Of a DNA stretch of 17,031 nucleotides, positions 1 to 10,237 are shown piece by piece. The translations under genes and the position numbers were made by a program. The DNA comes from CAWKMN01 sp963850765. GTDB taxonomy: Bacteria > Chloroflexota > Anaerolineae > Aggregatilineales > Aggregatilineaceae. How positions within the stretch are numbered: the stretch's first letter is position 1; every line of letters begins with the position of its first letter. Under the pieces are notes generated by a model. The model saw only the letters and a list, made by a program, of their open reading frames with translations, had not been told where the DNA came from and did not search any database. The stretch covers positions 1 to 17,031 of the forward strand of contig CAWKMN010000007.1 of assembly GCA_963850765.1 (NCBI GenBank). The letters are read 5' to 3'.

Positions 1-46
1 AACCATAGGTTCCGACCTGCGCCCGATAGATTAATGGAGTTCCGCT

Positions 47-1332
47 GTGAACTTTTCATCAACCCTTATAAGATGGTTGCTTCATAGTTGGTTTGTGTTT
101 GCCGTTGTCTTGAGTGCAAACACAGATGGACTCCATCCTGTAAATGCGCTTCAACAGTCGCCAGAGTGTCCGGCTGTGATAGACGTGGAAGCATTACCAG
201 TGACGAGCGATTGTACTATCTGGTATACGTATTTATGGCTCTACGCTGGAACGAGTTGTTCAATTATGGTTTATCGATGGGCAAGGACATCATGATACCG
301 GGACAAGAGTGCCGTTTCCACCCCCGATGGACCTATTTCGCGCACGAATATCCCCATCGGGCGATCACATAACCCTACTCTTTTTTGTAAGTTAGGGCGA
401 TCCACCAAAAATGTCAAGCCAAGTAACTCTGATTCTGGTCGATTTGTTGAGCAGTGTTACTCAAAGTCATTCGTTTAATCTGGAACCCCAATATTATGAT
501 GGATCGGTGCACATAGTCGGTTTGAGATCGCAGGTTATCACTCAGACCGTAGCGATCTGTTATGGGGGTTGACAATAATACGATTGTCTTCAATCAACCT
601 GAAGCACGGCATCTGTTCGACACAGAAACGGGAGAGCATACGGTTCAGGCGTGGCCTGCTAATCCGTTAGTAGATGTGCCAAATTCATGGCGTTTAGGGG
701 GAGCTAAAGTTAGCTATTTTGGGTTTCATGCACGATTTTCGCCTACACATTCTGGGTTTTGGGAATTGGATGTTATAGACCTTTCTACCGGAGATATGAC
801 TATAAACGATCTCCTCGTTAACGCTTCGAAATTATCCTTCGATGAAAGAGGAACACGGATCGTATTCGATAACCCAGAAAATGCACTTGTTTTACTTGAC
901 TTACAATCTGGTGAACACATTGCTATGGCAATACCAGAGACAGAGCAGTCAATTTTCGAGAATGCAGGCTACTTTTTCCCATCAAATGATGGTATGAACA
1001 TCGTATTCCATACAGACACTGCTTCGCGCATATTCACAGATCAAATCTATCTAGTGAAGCTAAATTTTTCAGAAGCTGAGATTCTTCCATTCTGTCTGGT
1101 AGGTGCAAATGACTACCATACACATCCTTCGTGGTCACGCGACGAGCATTATGTATTTACCATGTGGAGTGTTGTTAACCAGACAGTATTGATCGATACG
1201 TATGTTTATGATGCTCATAATCATGTGTTGGAACGTGTGATTGATCACACGCAATTTGATAATTACCTTGCTGAAAGACAAACAGTCACTATTGTAGATT
1301 GGGGAATTGATTTGTCCCAATTGCCTGGCTGA
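47..1332 (+). pseudogene. Broken secreted beta-propeller-like protein
   Basis: I read this as one gene in pieces. From 47 (frame 2) there is a signal-peptide-like start, a hydrophobic stretch then ALQQSPECPAVI. Near 240-392 the plausible reading is in frame 3 (LWFIDGQG, then ARISPSGDHITLLFF, a propeller-strand pattern), cut by TAG at 393-395. Frame 3 continues with VTLILVDLLS, and after about 490-562 the reading is in frame 1. The frame-1 part, open from 562 to 1332 (256 codons), has repeated blade-like units: WELDVIDLSTGD, LSFDERGTRIVFDN, LLDLQSGEH, HPSWSRDEHYVF. This resembles TolB/PD40-type propellers, which often bind ligands outside the cell. The segment is AT-richer than everything downstream. 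Alternatives are a short intact gene 562-1332 with no signal peptide, or sequencing errors. The propeller call is by pattern only. Confidence 0.5.
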
Positions 1333-1360
1333 ATTCGATACACATAAGGAATTTGTATCT

Positions 1361-2605
1361 ATGCGCGACAAAAAACCATTTTTCATGCGTGATCCCTGGC
1401 AGTACGACCCGGCGCATCAACCCGGCCCCGGCCCGGATGACGACCTGGGATTCGATACGCGGGCGCTGCACAGCGGTTTCCGGCCGCTGCGCGATGTGAA
1501 GGAATTCCGCTCGTTCGTGACGCCGATCGTCCAGTCGATGACGTATCCGTATGAGCGTTTCGACAAGTTCCCCGACTACATTTACGGGCGCAGCAAAACA
1601 CCCACCGTCAGCGTGTTGGAAGAACGGTTGGCCGCGCTCGAAGGCGGGGCGGGAGCCGTCACCGGCAGTTCGGGGTCGCAGTCGCTGTTCAGCCTGATCT
1701 TCACGCTGGCGAAACCCGGTGACAACATCGTGACCAGCCTGAATATCTTCGGGGAAGGGTACAAACAGGCGGCATCGATCTTCCCGCAGCGCACGGGCGT
1801 AGAGTTCCGCTTCGTCAGCGATCCAAGCGATCCCAAATCGTGGGATGCGCAGATCGACGCAAAGACGCGGCTGGTGTGGATCGAGACGCCGAGTAATCCC
1901 TGCCTGTTCATCACGGACATCGCGGCGGTGGCCGATGTCGCCCATTCACACGGCGTCCCGCTGCTGGTCGATAACACCATCGTGACGGCGGCGCTGCAGC
2001 AGCCGCTCAAGCTCGGCGCGGACATCATCCTGCTGTCGATCACCAAGTTCCTGTGCGGCAACGCCACCGTGATCGGCGGCGCGATCGTCGGGCCGGAAGG
2101 GCTGGTCGAGGATATTCGCTGGAATACGCAGGAATTTGTCGGCGCGGTGATGCAGCCGTTCGAGGCGTGGCTGGCGCTGCAATTCCTCGAGACGCTCTCG
2201 CTGCGCATGGAGCGTCACAGCCACAACGCGCAGCAGGTGGCCGAGTTCCTGGTGGCGCATCCGAAGGTCAAACACGTCAACTATTCGGGTCTGCGCAGCC
2301 ATCCGCAGCACGATCTGGCGCGGCGGCAGATGACCTGTCACGGCGGGCTGCTGTCGTTTGTCGTGCCGGATGGCATGAAGGGCGCGGCGGCGGTGATGGA
2401 CAGCGTCCGGCTGGTGATCCACGCCGTCACGTTTGGGACGAGCCGCACGATCTGTATGCACCCGGCGACGATCACGCATGAGCATCTGACGCCGGACGAG
2501 CGCGCCGCCGCTGGGATCGACGATGGGCTGATCCGGCTGTCGGTGGGGCTGGAGAACGCGGAGGATGTGATCGCGGATTTGGATCAGGCGTTGGGGAGAT
2601 TATAG
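1361..2605 (+). CDS. PLP-dependent trans-sulfuration family enzyme (Cys/Met metabolism)
   Basis: Predicted cytoplasmic fold-type I PLP enzyme of the cystathionine gamma-synthase/gamma-lyase, O-acetylhomoserine sulfhydrylase and methionine gamma-lyase superfamily, 414 residues. Visible landmarks: YGRSKTPT (Y75, R77; phosphate contact from the neighbouring subunit), GSSGSQS (102-108, phosphate loop), ETPSNP (175-180), LLVDNT with D204 (pyridine nitrogen), SITKF with K229 (Schiff-base lysine), GTSRTICMHPATITH and IRLSVGLE (R392, substrate carboxylate). The K229 context TKFLCGN departs from the usual TKY/F-x-x-GH. About 35 residues precede the DTRALHSGF core start. I chose ATG 1361 because AAGGA lies 10 nt upstream. 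An in-frame ATG at 1307 overlaps the preceding reading frame and has no such site. The exact reaction (lyase, synthase or sulfhydrylase) cannot be told from the sequence. The gene converges on the minus-strand block. Confidence 0.9.
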   Translation: MRDKKPFFMRDPWQYDPAHQPGPGPDDDLGFDTRALHSGFRPLRDVKEFRSFVTPIVQSMTYPYERFDKFPDYIYGRSKTPTVSVLEERLAALEGGAGAVTGSSGSQSLFSLIFTLAKPGDNIVTSLNIFGEGYKQAASIFPQRTGVEFRFVSDPSDPKSWDAQIDAKTRLVWIETPSNPCLFITDIAAVADVAHSHGVPLLVDNTIVTAALQQPLKLGADIILLSITKFLCGNATVIGGAIVGPEGLVEDIRWNTQEFVGAVMQPFEAWLALQFLETLSLRMERHSHNAQQVAEFLVAHPKVKHVNYSGLRSHPQHDLARRQMTCHGGLLSFVVPDGMKGAAAVMDSVRLVIHAVTFGTSRTICMHPATITHEHLTPDERAAAGIDDGLIRLSVGLENAEDVIADLDQALGRL

Positions 2606-2770
2606 CGGTCAGCGGCAGCGGCAGCAAAAAGACAGATACTTGTAGGGCGGACGTGGTGTTAGCCTCACCCCCGGCCCCTCTCCACGCCGTGGAGAGGGGA
2701 GCGTGCGAGGTTGTGTAGGGGCGGGTTAACAAACCCGCCCTGCTTCTCGTGCCCATAACTCCTAATTCAA
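2606..2770. repeat. Convergent gap made of two hairpin repeats
   Basis: The gap between two convergent genes carries two perfect inverted repeats. The first has 12-nt arms CCCCTCTCCACG (2675-2686) and CGTGGAGAGGGG (2688-2699) around one base. The second has 9-nt arms GGGCGGGTT (2719-2727) and AACCCGCCC (2732-2740) around AACA, preceded by GTAGGGGCG. Both have relatives elsewhere in the window. A GCGGTCAGCGGCAGCGGCAGC-like stretch follows the stop codon at 2605. The hairpins could end transcription from both sides, but no T-run follows them, so that role is a guess. Confidence 0.75.
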
Positions 2771-3316
2771 CTACCCTGTTTTAATGACCTCTATCACCTT
2801 GGCGAAAATTTCTGCTTCAGAGGCTTCATCCAGGGCAGGATCGAGTAGAAGCAACACCATCTCAGTGAGGATGCCAAAGAACATCGGACTGTAGTAGTGA
2901 ATGTGATAAGCGCCAAAATTAAACTCAAGCGTGCCCGGACCGAAGCAGTCCGCTTGCTCTAAAGCCTTGACGGCCCTCGCTAATACTGCGGGGGCGCACT
3001 GGGGTGGTAATCCTGGACGTGTGAATCCGTTCGCCTGTTCAGTGGTTGTCAGAGTGACAGGAACCTTGACGACTAGCCGCTCAGTTTTCTCTGGTGTGAA
3101 GCGTGCCCCAAAAATCCCTGAGCTATGATTCAATCCTTCAATTCGCAAGCGGAGGCCGGCACACCGAATCTCATCTGGGGTCTGCGACTGAGGTCGATAC
3201 AGAGCGTCAGACAGCCATTCCTCAGGAGGGAATAAATAGCATTCAGGCAACGTCCCGAGCCAAATGCGCACTCCGACACCAGTCTCTGTAGCTTGGCTAA
3301 ATTCACGTTGTTTCAT
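2771..3316 (-). CDS. Unrecognised 181-residue protein
   Basis: I do not recognise the family. The start ATG at 3314-3316 has GGAG at 3324-3327 (minus strand) seven nt upstream. The open frame continues upstream to 3499, but that part overlaps the hairpin repeat and the end of the methyltransferase gene and is low-complexity Arg-rich, so it is excluded. The protein is soluble-looking with no signal peptide. The N-terminal half has VRIWLGTLPECYLFPPEEW. The middle is strand-rich (LVVKVPVTLTTTEQ). The C-terminal half has a helix (LARAVKALEQA), then GTLEFNFGAYHIHYYSPMFF, a hydrophobic helix ILTEMVLLLL and an acidic tail. It lies last in the minus-strand block, 91 bp after the methyltransferase, with a hairpin repeat between, so it may be the terminal operon gene or separately transcribed. 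Confidence 0.7.
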   Translation of the reverse strand: MKQREFSQATETGVGVRIWLGTLPECYLFPPEEWLSDALYRPQSQTPDEIRCAGLRLRIEGLNHSSGIFGARFTPEKTERLVVKVPVTLTTTEQANGFTRPGLPPQCAPAVLARAVKALEQADCFGPGTLEFNFGAYHIHYYSPMFFGILTEMVLLLLDPALDEASEAEIFAKVIEVIKTG

Positions 3317-3371
3317 TGTGAGTCTCCGTTCCCGGCTGTCTAGGAGATCTTCCTCTAGCGGAGCATGATCT

Positions 3372-3396
3372 CCCCTCTCCATCACATGGAGAGGGG
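3372..3396. repeat. CCCCTCTCC-type hairpin repeat
   Basis: Perfect 11-nt arms CCCCTCTCCAT (3372-3382) and ATGGAGAGGGG (3386-3396) with loop CAC. It starts 12 nt past the methyltransferase stop in the direction of transcription. It shares the arms, but not the loop, with the hairpin at 2675-2699, which suggests one dispersed family that keeps pairing. Confidence 0.85.
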
Positions 3397-3407
3397 CCGG
3401 GGGGAGG

Positions 3408-4860
3408 CTATCCGGCGTGCCGCATCTCTGCCGCGTCCAGCACCGCCTGGATTTTCTCCGCAGCGCCGGGCGGGAGCGGCGGCGGCTGGTGCGTGGCAAG
3501 AATCTGCTTCAGCCGGGCGTGGATGCGGTCATTCATGGACGATGATCCCGCGGTTTCCCAATCCAGCCAGCGGCGGCGATCCATCAGGCGCGGCATCCAG
3601 ATTTCGGAGCGGCAGCGGCGCGCGGTGGTTTCGGCGGACATGAATTCGCCCACCGGCCCAACCTCATCGATCAGGTCCAGCATCAGCGTGTCGTCGCTGA
3701 TCTCGATTCCGCGCATGATGCGCCGCGTCATGGCGATAATCTCGTCGTTCATCACCAGCATGTCGAGCGATCCCAGGTTCGAGTTCTCCAAAAAGCCCAC
3801 GTCATGCACCAGCGTCGCGCCGCTCAGACCGGCCAGCACCACCTGGATCGCGCTCTCGATGGCGGCCTGCAAATCGGCGAGCTTCAATTCGGACGCGCCC
3901 GCTGTGCCCATAAACGGCACGCCCAGCCAGCGCGAAATATCGGACATCGCCGCGCTGACCAGGCTCATTTCGGGGCTGCCATAGGCCGGGACCGCTTCGC
4001 GCAGGTCCATCGCCTGCGGCACGCCGCCGATACACACGTTCGCGCCGCGCTGCTTCAACTGGATGATCGCCAGCCCGCTCAGCGCGCCCGGCCAGATAGA
4101 TGACCAGCGTGCCCGCCCCGGTGATCGGAGCCGTCATGCCCGTGCAGCCGCCGCCGATGTAGATCACGGGGACGCCGTGCTCGGCCGCCCACATCGCGTT
4201 CGCCAGTTCGTGATCGGTGTGCTGCAAGGGGGATTGGTAGGTGCCGAACAGCCCGAAGAACGGATACTGGCGGAGCTCGGCTTCACTGCCCGCCACGGCC
4301 AGCGCGATCTGGTACATATCGCACATATTGTCCAGGCTGTACGCCCACGACAGGACCGGCTTGCCCGTATTCGCCAGCATTTCCGCGAATTCATAAACGG
4401 GCGCAAGTTCGCTGGCTACGTCGCTGATCAGGCCCAGGCCCATCACATAATCGATCTGGTCGAGCGCGTCACATACCCGCGCCGTCGTGCCGGGATCGCC
4501 GCGCCGGGCGTAGCGCCGCTCGCCGGTGTCGGGATCGACATAGTAGGTACAGGTGGGGCCGGGGCCAAAATGCACCCGATCCGGCACGATGCGCATGGCG
4601 TGCCGCCGATCGCGCCCCCAGATGGTGAAGGTGCGCGGGGTCGATGCGACCGCATCCTGAATGATGTGCGGTGGGATGCGGACTCGGACGCCGTCCACGC
4701 ACGCGCCCGCCGATCGGAGCAGGTCGCGCGCCTCCTCGTTGAGCACGTTGACGCCCGTGCGCTGCAAGCATTCGAGCGTCGCCTGATAGACTTTGATGAT
4801 CTGGTTATCTGCTAGCACGCGAAACTGCGGGGTTTGATGAGACGAATAGTTGCTGTCCAT
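3408..4860 (-). CDS. MttB-family (non-pyrrolysine) methyltransferase, frameshifted
   Basis: Trimethylamine/glycine betaine methyltransferase family (MttB/MtgB-like). Members move a methyl group from a methylated amine to a cobalamin-binding corrinoid protein. Two overlapping readings join into one protein of about 483 residues, the normal family length. The first, from ATG 4860, runs MDSNYSSHQT to LVIYLAG (residue 258). The second continues ALSGLAIIQLKQRGANV and ends at 3408. The shift sits at 4084-4090, where the minus strand reads GCCGGGCGCGCTG; one extra G in GGG explains it. Recognisable blocks: FGPGPTCTYYVDPDTG (98-113), GLGLISDV, TGKPVLSW, GGGCTGMTAPIT, VPFMGTAGASELKLAD, and a C-terminal HDVGFLENSNLGSL region. 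There is no in-frame stop, so no UAG-encoded pyrrolysine; true TMA use is therefore less likely than a betaine-like substrate. No clear ribosome site precedes ATG 4860. No corrinoid-protein gene is nearby. Confidence 0.85.
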
Positions 4861-4874
4861 AAGAGATAAAGTCT

Positions 4875-4905
4875 TTCACCACAGAGTATACAAAGAGCAC
4901 AGAGA
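4875..4905. repeat. CACAGAG-type repeat upstream of the methyltransferase
   Basis: The stretch TTCACCACAGAG, a short interruption, then AGAGCACAGAGA resembles a dispersed motif I have seen upstream of genes in several phyla. It includes GTATAC at 4886-4891. The minus-strand reading gives TATACT (4890-4885), a -10-like hexamer about 25 nt before ATG 4860, but no -35 box is visible. Confidence 0.4.
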
Positions 4906-4912
4906 AATCTTT

Positions 4913-5037
4913 TGTAGGGGCGGGCTAACAAGCCCGCCCGGTTTACCCCTCCCTAAATCCCTCCCCGCACGCGGAGAGGGACTTGATCGGCGCGCAATTC
5001 TCCCTCTCCGCCGCGTGGCGAGAGGCGAGGGGTGAGG
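4913..5037. repeat. GTAGGGGCG half-element plus degenerate CCCTCTCC hairpins
   Basis: Arms GGGCGGGCT (4918-4926) and AGCCCGCCC (4931-4939) around AACA form a perfect hairpin, headed by GTAGGGGCG. Compared with 2719-2740, one stem pair is changed on both sides (T-A to C-G). Then two imperfect CCCTC/GAGAGGG hairpins follow (about 4956-4981 and 5000-5027). Together they fill most of the 180-bp gap between the CBS-ACT gene and the methyltransferase gene. Confidence 0.75.
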
Positions 5038-5040
5038 CTG

Positions 5041-5680
5041 CTACACCTCGCGCGCGTCGATGATCTCCTGACCCTCGATCGTGCGGAGCGCCGCGACGAC
5101 GTCCGCCTTGGCCGCGCGGATCTTCACCACAGCGTCCCATTTGTCCGGGTCCTTCTGCGAGAACGCGCCGCCCATCGTCTCGATACCCCAGCCGTTCTGC
5201 GCGATGGTCATCACCAGCTTAGCCAGCTCACCGCGGATGTTCGGCATACGGATCGTGATGCGCACGCCGGAGATCTGGCCGGCCATCAGATTGGCAAGGT
5301 GCGAGAGCAAATCGCTTTCGGTGATCAATCCGACGACAATCCCCTCGCTCACCACGGGCAGGCAGCCCACCCGGTTTTTGACCATTACGGTGGCGGCCTG
5401 TTCGATCGGCGTGTCGGGATCGATGGTGATCACATCGCGCGCTTTGACCATCACATCCTTCACCTTCAGGTCCGAAAGCAGCCGGGTGATCTCCCAGATG
5501 TCGAGGCTGGCCATCCGGCGCGGATCGATCAGCATGGCCTGCGGGGTGAGCAGCCCGACCAGCCGCTTACCATCGCCCACTACCGGCAGGTAGCGCAGGT
5601 TGTTTTCGGTCATATACTGCTGCGCCTCGACCACCGACATCTTCGGCTCCGCCATTGATGGGTGTTTGATCATGTAGTCT

Positions 5681-5691
<11 letters not shown>
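5041..5691 (-). CDS. CBS-CBS-ACT domain protein
   Basis: 216 residues, cytoplasmic, AcuB-like layout. CBS motif 1 spans about 3-62 (YLPVVGDGKRLVGLLTPQ), CBS motif 2 about 76-134 (VKDVMVKARDVITIDPDTPIEQAA, GCLPVVSEGIVVGLITESDLL), and an ACT-like domain about 142-214 (ISGVRITIRMPNIRGELAKL). CBS pairs bind adenosyl nucleotides and ACT domains bind amino acids or small metabolites; both are usually regulatory. There is no catalytic domain. Its ATG (5691) lies inside the end of the ATPase gene, whose TAA is at 5681-5683. The 11-nt overlap, with AAGGAAGG 5-6 nt upstream, indicates translational coupling. I infer that it regulates the transporter or reports its substrate. CBS modules in OpuA-type ATPases are a precedent, but there they are fused. 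Confidence 0.9.
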
Positions 5692-7786
<2,095 letters not shown>

Positions 7787-8041
7787 GTTTTAGCTGTTAG
7801 CGGTCAGCGATTAGCTTTACCTCACCCCCCGACCCCCTCTCCACACGCGGAGAGGGGGAGCCGGTGGCGAATGGGGCTTCTTGTAGGGGCGGGTTAACAA
7901 ACCCGCCCTGGGCGACCCACCAGGTCGCCCCTACCGATTACCCCGCGATTTACGGGACAAGGTATGCGCTTTGGGTTTTATAGCTGAAAGCGGACCGCTG
8001 AAAGCTCCCTCCACAGAATGTCTATAGGTCTACACGGTGTA
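7787..8041. repeat. Repeat mosaic between permease and ATPase genes
   Basis: This gap holds four repeat units. Near the ATPase start, 7792-7814 reads GCTGTTAGC, GGTCA, GCGATTAGC. Next is a hairpin with arms CCCCCTCTCC (7833-7842) and GGAGAGGGGG (7849-7858). At 7883-7934 lies a 52-bp element with 9-bp ends GTAGGGGCG and CGCCCCTAC and two internal hairpins (7887-7908 and 7910-7930). Finally, near 7983-8006, there is GCTGAAAGC, GGACC, GCTGAAAGC. The outer two are variants of one direct-repeat motif in the same orientation. No coding signal is seen. Confidence 0.85.
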
Positions 8042-8923
8042 TCACTGGTAGCGCGTGGTTTCTTCGCGCAGGCCGTCCGCGAACAGATTCAGCCCGACTA
8101 CCAGACTCGTGATCGCCAGGATCGGCCACAGCACGCCGAGCGGGTTCGTCCAGATGAATTTACGCGCGTCCGCGACCATGCCGCCCCAATCGGGCGTGGG
8201 CGGTGGCAGCCCCAACCCCAGGAAGCCAAGCGTCCCGATGGCGAAGATAGCGTAGCCCACGCGCAGCAGGCTGTCGATGATGAGCGGGCCGCGCACGTTC
8301 GGCAGGATCTCCACGAACATAATATAGACGGGATGCTCGCCGCGTGACTGGGCCGCCCGGATGTAATCCCGCGTGCGGATATCCAATGTGAGGCTGCGCA
8401 CGAGCCGTGCGATGCCCGGTGTGCCGACAAACGTGATCGCGATCACGACGTTGAGCGCGGACGGGCCGATCGCGGCGATGATGATCAGATACAGCAGAAT
8501 CGTCGGGAAGGCCATGATCGCATCGAGCAGACGCATCACGATCTCATCCACCAGCCCGCCGAAATAGCCGCCAACGAGGCCAAGCACGGTCCCCACCGCC
8601 ACCGACGCCAGCACCGACGCCGGGGCGAGGATCAGAATGGTACGCGTTCCGTAGATCAGGCGCGAGAGGATATCGCGGCCCAGATAATCCGTGCCGAGCA
8701 AATAGTGGTCCGACGATTTCTGATTGATGGCGTTTGAGTCCTGGTCGAGCGGATCATGCGGCGCGATCAGCGGCGCGGTGATCGCCACCAGCACCCAGAA
8801 CACGATGATGATCAGGCCAATGACGGCCACCCGCGAGTTCAGAATGATCGAGAAGCCGTCCCAAAGCTGGTGCAGCCGGTTTTTGCGCGGCTCGGCGGCT
8901 GAGGTGGTCGGGATGCTGGTCAT
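8042..8923 (-). CDS. DppC/OppC-type ABC transporter permease
   Basis: 293 residues, inner-membrane permease subunit. The N-terminal cytoplasmic tail is followed by a first membrane helix (about 33-54), then the OppC-type segment HYLLGTDYLGRDILSRLIYG (73-92). Several hydrophobic helices follow, and the EAA-like coupling loop DYIRAAQSRGEHPVYI to EILPN (186-209) contacts the ATPase. The end is GLNLFADGLREETTRYQ, typical of DppC. Length is normal. The start ATG at 8923 lies 16 nt after the stop of the partner permease, with GAGG about 8 nt upstream, so the two are co-transcribed. Substrate cannot be read from this subunit. Confidence 0.95.
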   Translation of the reverse strand: MTSIPTTSAAEPRKNRLHQLWDGFSIILNSRVAVIGLIIIVFWVLVAITAPLIAPHDPLDQDSNAINQKSSDHYLLGTDYLGRDILSRLIYGTRTILILAPASVLASVAVGTVLGLVGGYFGGLVDEIVMRLLDAIMAFPTILLYLIIIAAIGPSALNVVIAITFVGTPGIARLVRSLTLDIRTRDYIRAAQSRGEHPVYIMFVEILPNVRGPLIIDSLLRVGYAIFAIGTLGFLGLGLPPPTPDWGGMVADARKFIWTNPLGVLWPILAITSLVVGLNLFADGLREETTRYQ

Positions 8924-8939
8924 CGCTGGGCCTCGCTTC

Positions 8940-10237
8940 TCACGTGTACCGGATGCGCGGGTTCAGAAACGTATAGATGATGTCCGCGATCAACTGCGTG
9001 CTGACAGCCAGCGCCACCATGACCATCGCACCGGCTTCGATCGCGTTGATGTCTTTGAACAGGGCCGCGTCGAGCAGGTAGCGCCCGACGCCCGGATAGC
9101 CATAGACGGCCTCCACCACAACGATCCCGCCGATCAGCCAGTTGACGTGCAGCATGATCACGGTGATCGGGGCCATGAGCGCGTTGCGCAGCGCGTGCCG
9201 ATCACGATCCGGCGGTAGGGCAGGCCCTTGAGCACCGCCGTGCGGATATAGGGCGCGTTCATCACTTCGACCATGCTGGCGCGGGTCATGCGCGCCACAT
9301 ACCCGACTTCGGCCAGCGTCAGCGTCAGGATCGGCAGCACCAGCAGATCCGGGTGTTCGAGCGGGGCGGAATCGTCCACAAAGACCACCGCGCCCGGCAG
9401 CAGGTCCAGCCAGAATTGGAATATCAGGATCAGGAAGACGCCGCTGGCGAACTCCGGCACGGAGGTTGTGATAAGACTGAACAACGAGATCGAGCGGTCC
9501 AGCATGCTGCCTTCGCGCACCCCGGCCAGAATGCCCAACACCAGCGCAATCGGCATGATGAACACAAAGGCGATCACGGCGAGGCTGGCGGAGTTGCGCA
9601 GGCGGCGCATCAGTGTCGGCCCGACCGGGCGGTTGGTGCGCAGCGAGATCCCCGGATCGGCGCGGATCAGCCCTTTCTTGAGCGCATAATACTCCTTACC
9701 GCCGCCTGTGGTGGCCGTGCGGCCCGCCGCGGCCGGCCCGGTCGATTCGGCCTGACCGCGCACCCACAGCACCACGTGCCCGGCGGTATCCACGCCCCAG
9801 AAGCTTTCCTGCCCGTTCTCGTCTACGTTCCAGCCCTCGAAATCCACGACTTCGCGCGTATCGTCGGGCGCGATGCGGATCTGTTCCAGATCGCCGGATT
9901 TTTTCGCCTTCCACTGGACGAGCGTGCCGTCCGGCTCGACGGCCCACCACTGCTCATCATCCTGGGGGCGGGCCTTGGTGAAGGTGAGCGGCATGCCCAC
10001 TTTATCATCCAGCCGCCAATCGTTGCCGGCCAGCCAGTCGAAATAGCGCACGTAGAGCGGCTTATCCAACCCCATCTGCTGCCGCAGCAGATCGACCTGC
10101 TCCTGGGTGGCGAACGGCCCGAGGATATGGCGTGCCACATCGCCGGGGGCGACCTCGGACACGACGAAGATCACGATGGACACCAGCAGCATCGTAAGCA
10201 GCATAAAACCGAGGCGGCGGGCGATGTAGCGGATCAT
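8940..10237 (-). CDS. DppB/OppB-type permease with large extracytoplasmic insert, frameshifted
   Basis: Inner-membrane permease partner of the DppC-type gene. The start ATG at 10237 has AGGAGG 4 nt upstream. Family features: N-terminal MIRYIARRLGFMLL with first helix (about 9-31), APGD (30-33), the LYVRYFDWL segment, then after an insert DPGISLRTNRPVGPTLMRRLRNSASL (194-219), more helices, and the EAA loop APYIRTAVLKGLPYRRIVIG. The reading then shifts: one base is missing at about 9198-9199, after which HALRNALMAPITVIML to PRIRYT continues and ends at 8940. The rejoined protein is about 433 residues, roughly 100-120 longer than usual DppB. The extra part (about 72-190) lies between helix 1 and helix 2, hence outside the membrane, and contains a Trp-rich unit twice (97-112 and 146-161). 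The frameshift may be a sequencing error. Confidence 0.92.

Noticed and set aside
1307..1360. Earlier ATG for the trans-sulfuration enzyme, adding a CPNC-containing N-terminus
   Set aside because: It overlaps the end of the upstream reading, lacks a ribosome site and has no family counterpart; ATG 1361 has AAGGA at a good distance.
3185..3215. Similarity of GAYHIHYYSPMFF in the unknown protein to the EF-G domain IV motif
   Set aside because: Only a few residues match, the surrounding sequence does not follow EF-G, and there is no GTPase domain.
4080..4095. Break in the MttB-family gene read as a pyrrolysine amber codon
   Set aside because: There is no in-frame TAG at the break. The change is a one-base frame shift in GGG, and both flanking readings are open.
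7787..8041. The repeat mosaic as an insertion sequence
   Set aside because: No transposase reading and no target-site duplication are visible; the units are small palindromes.
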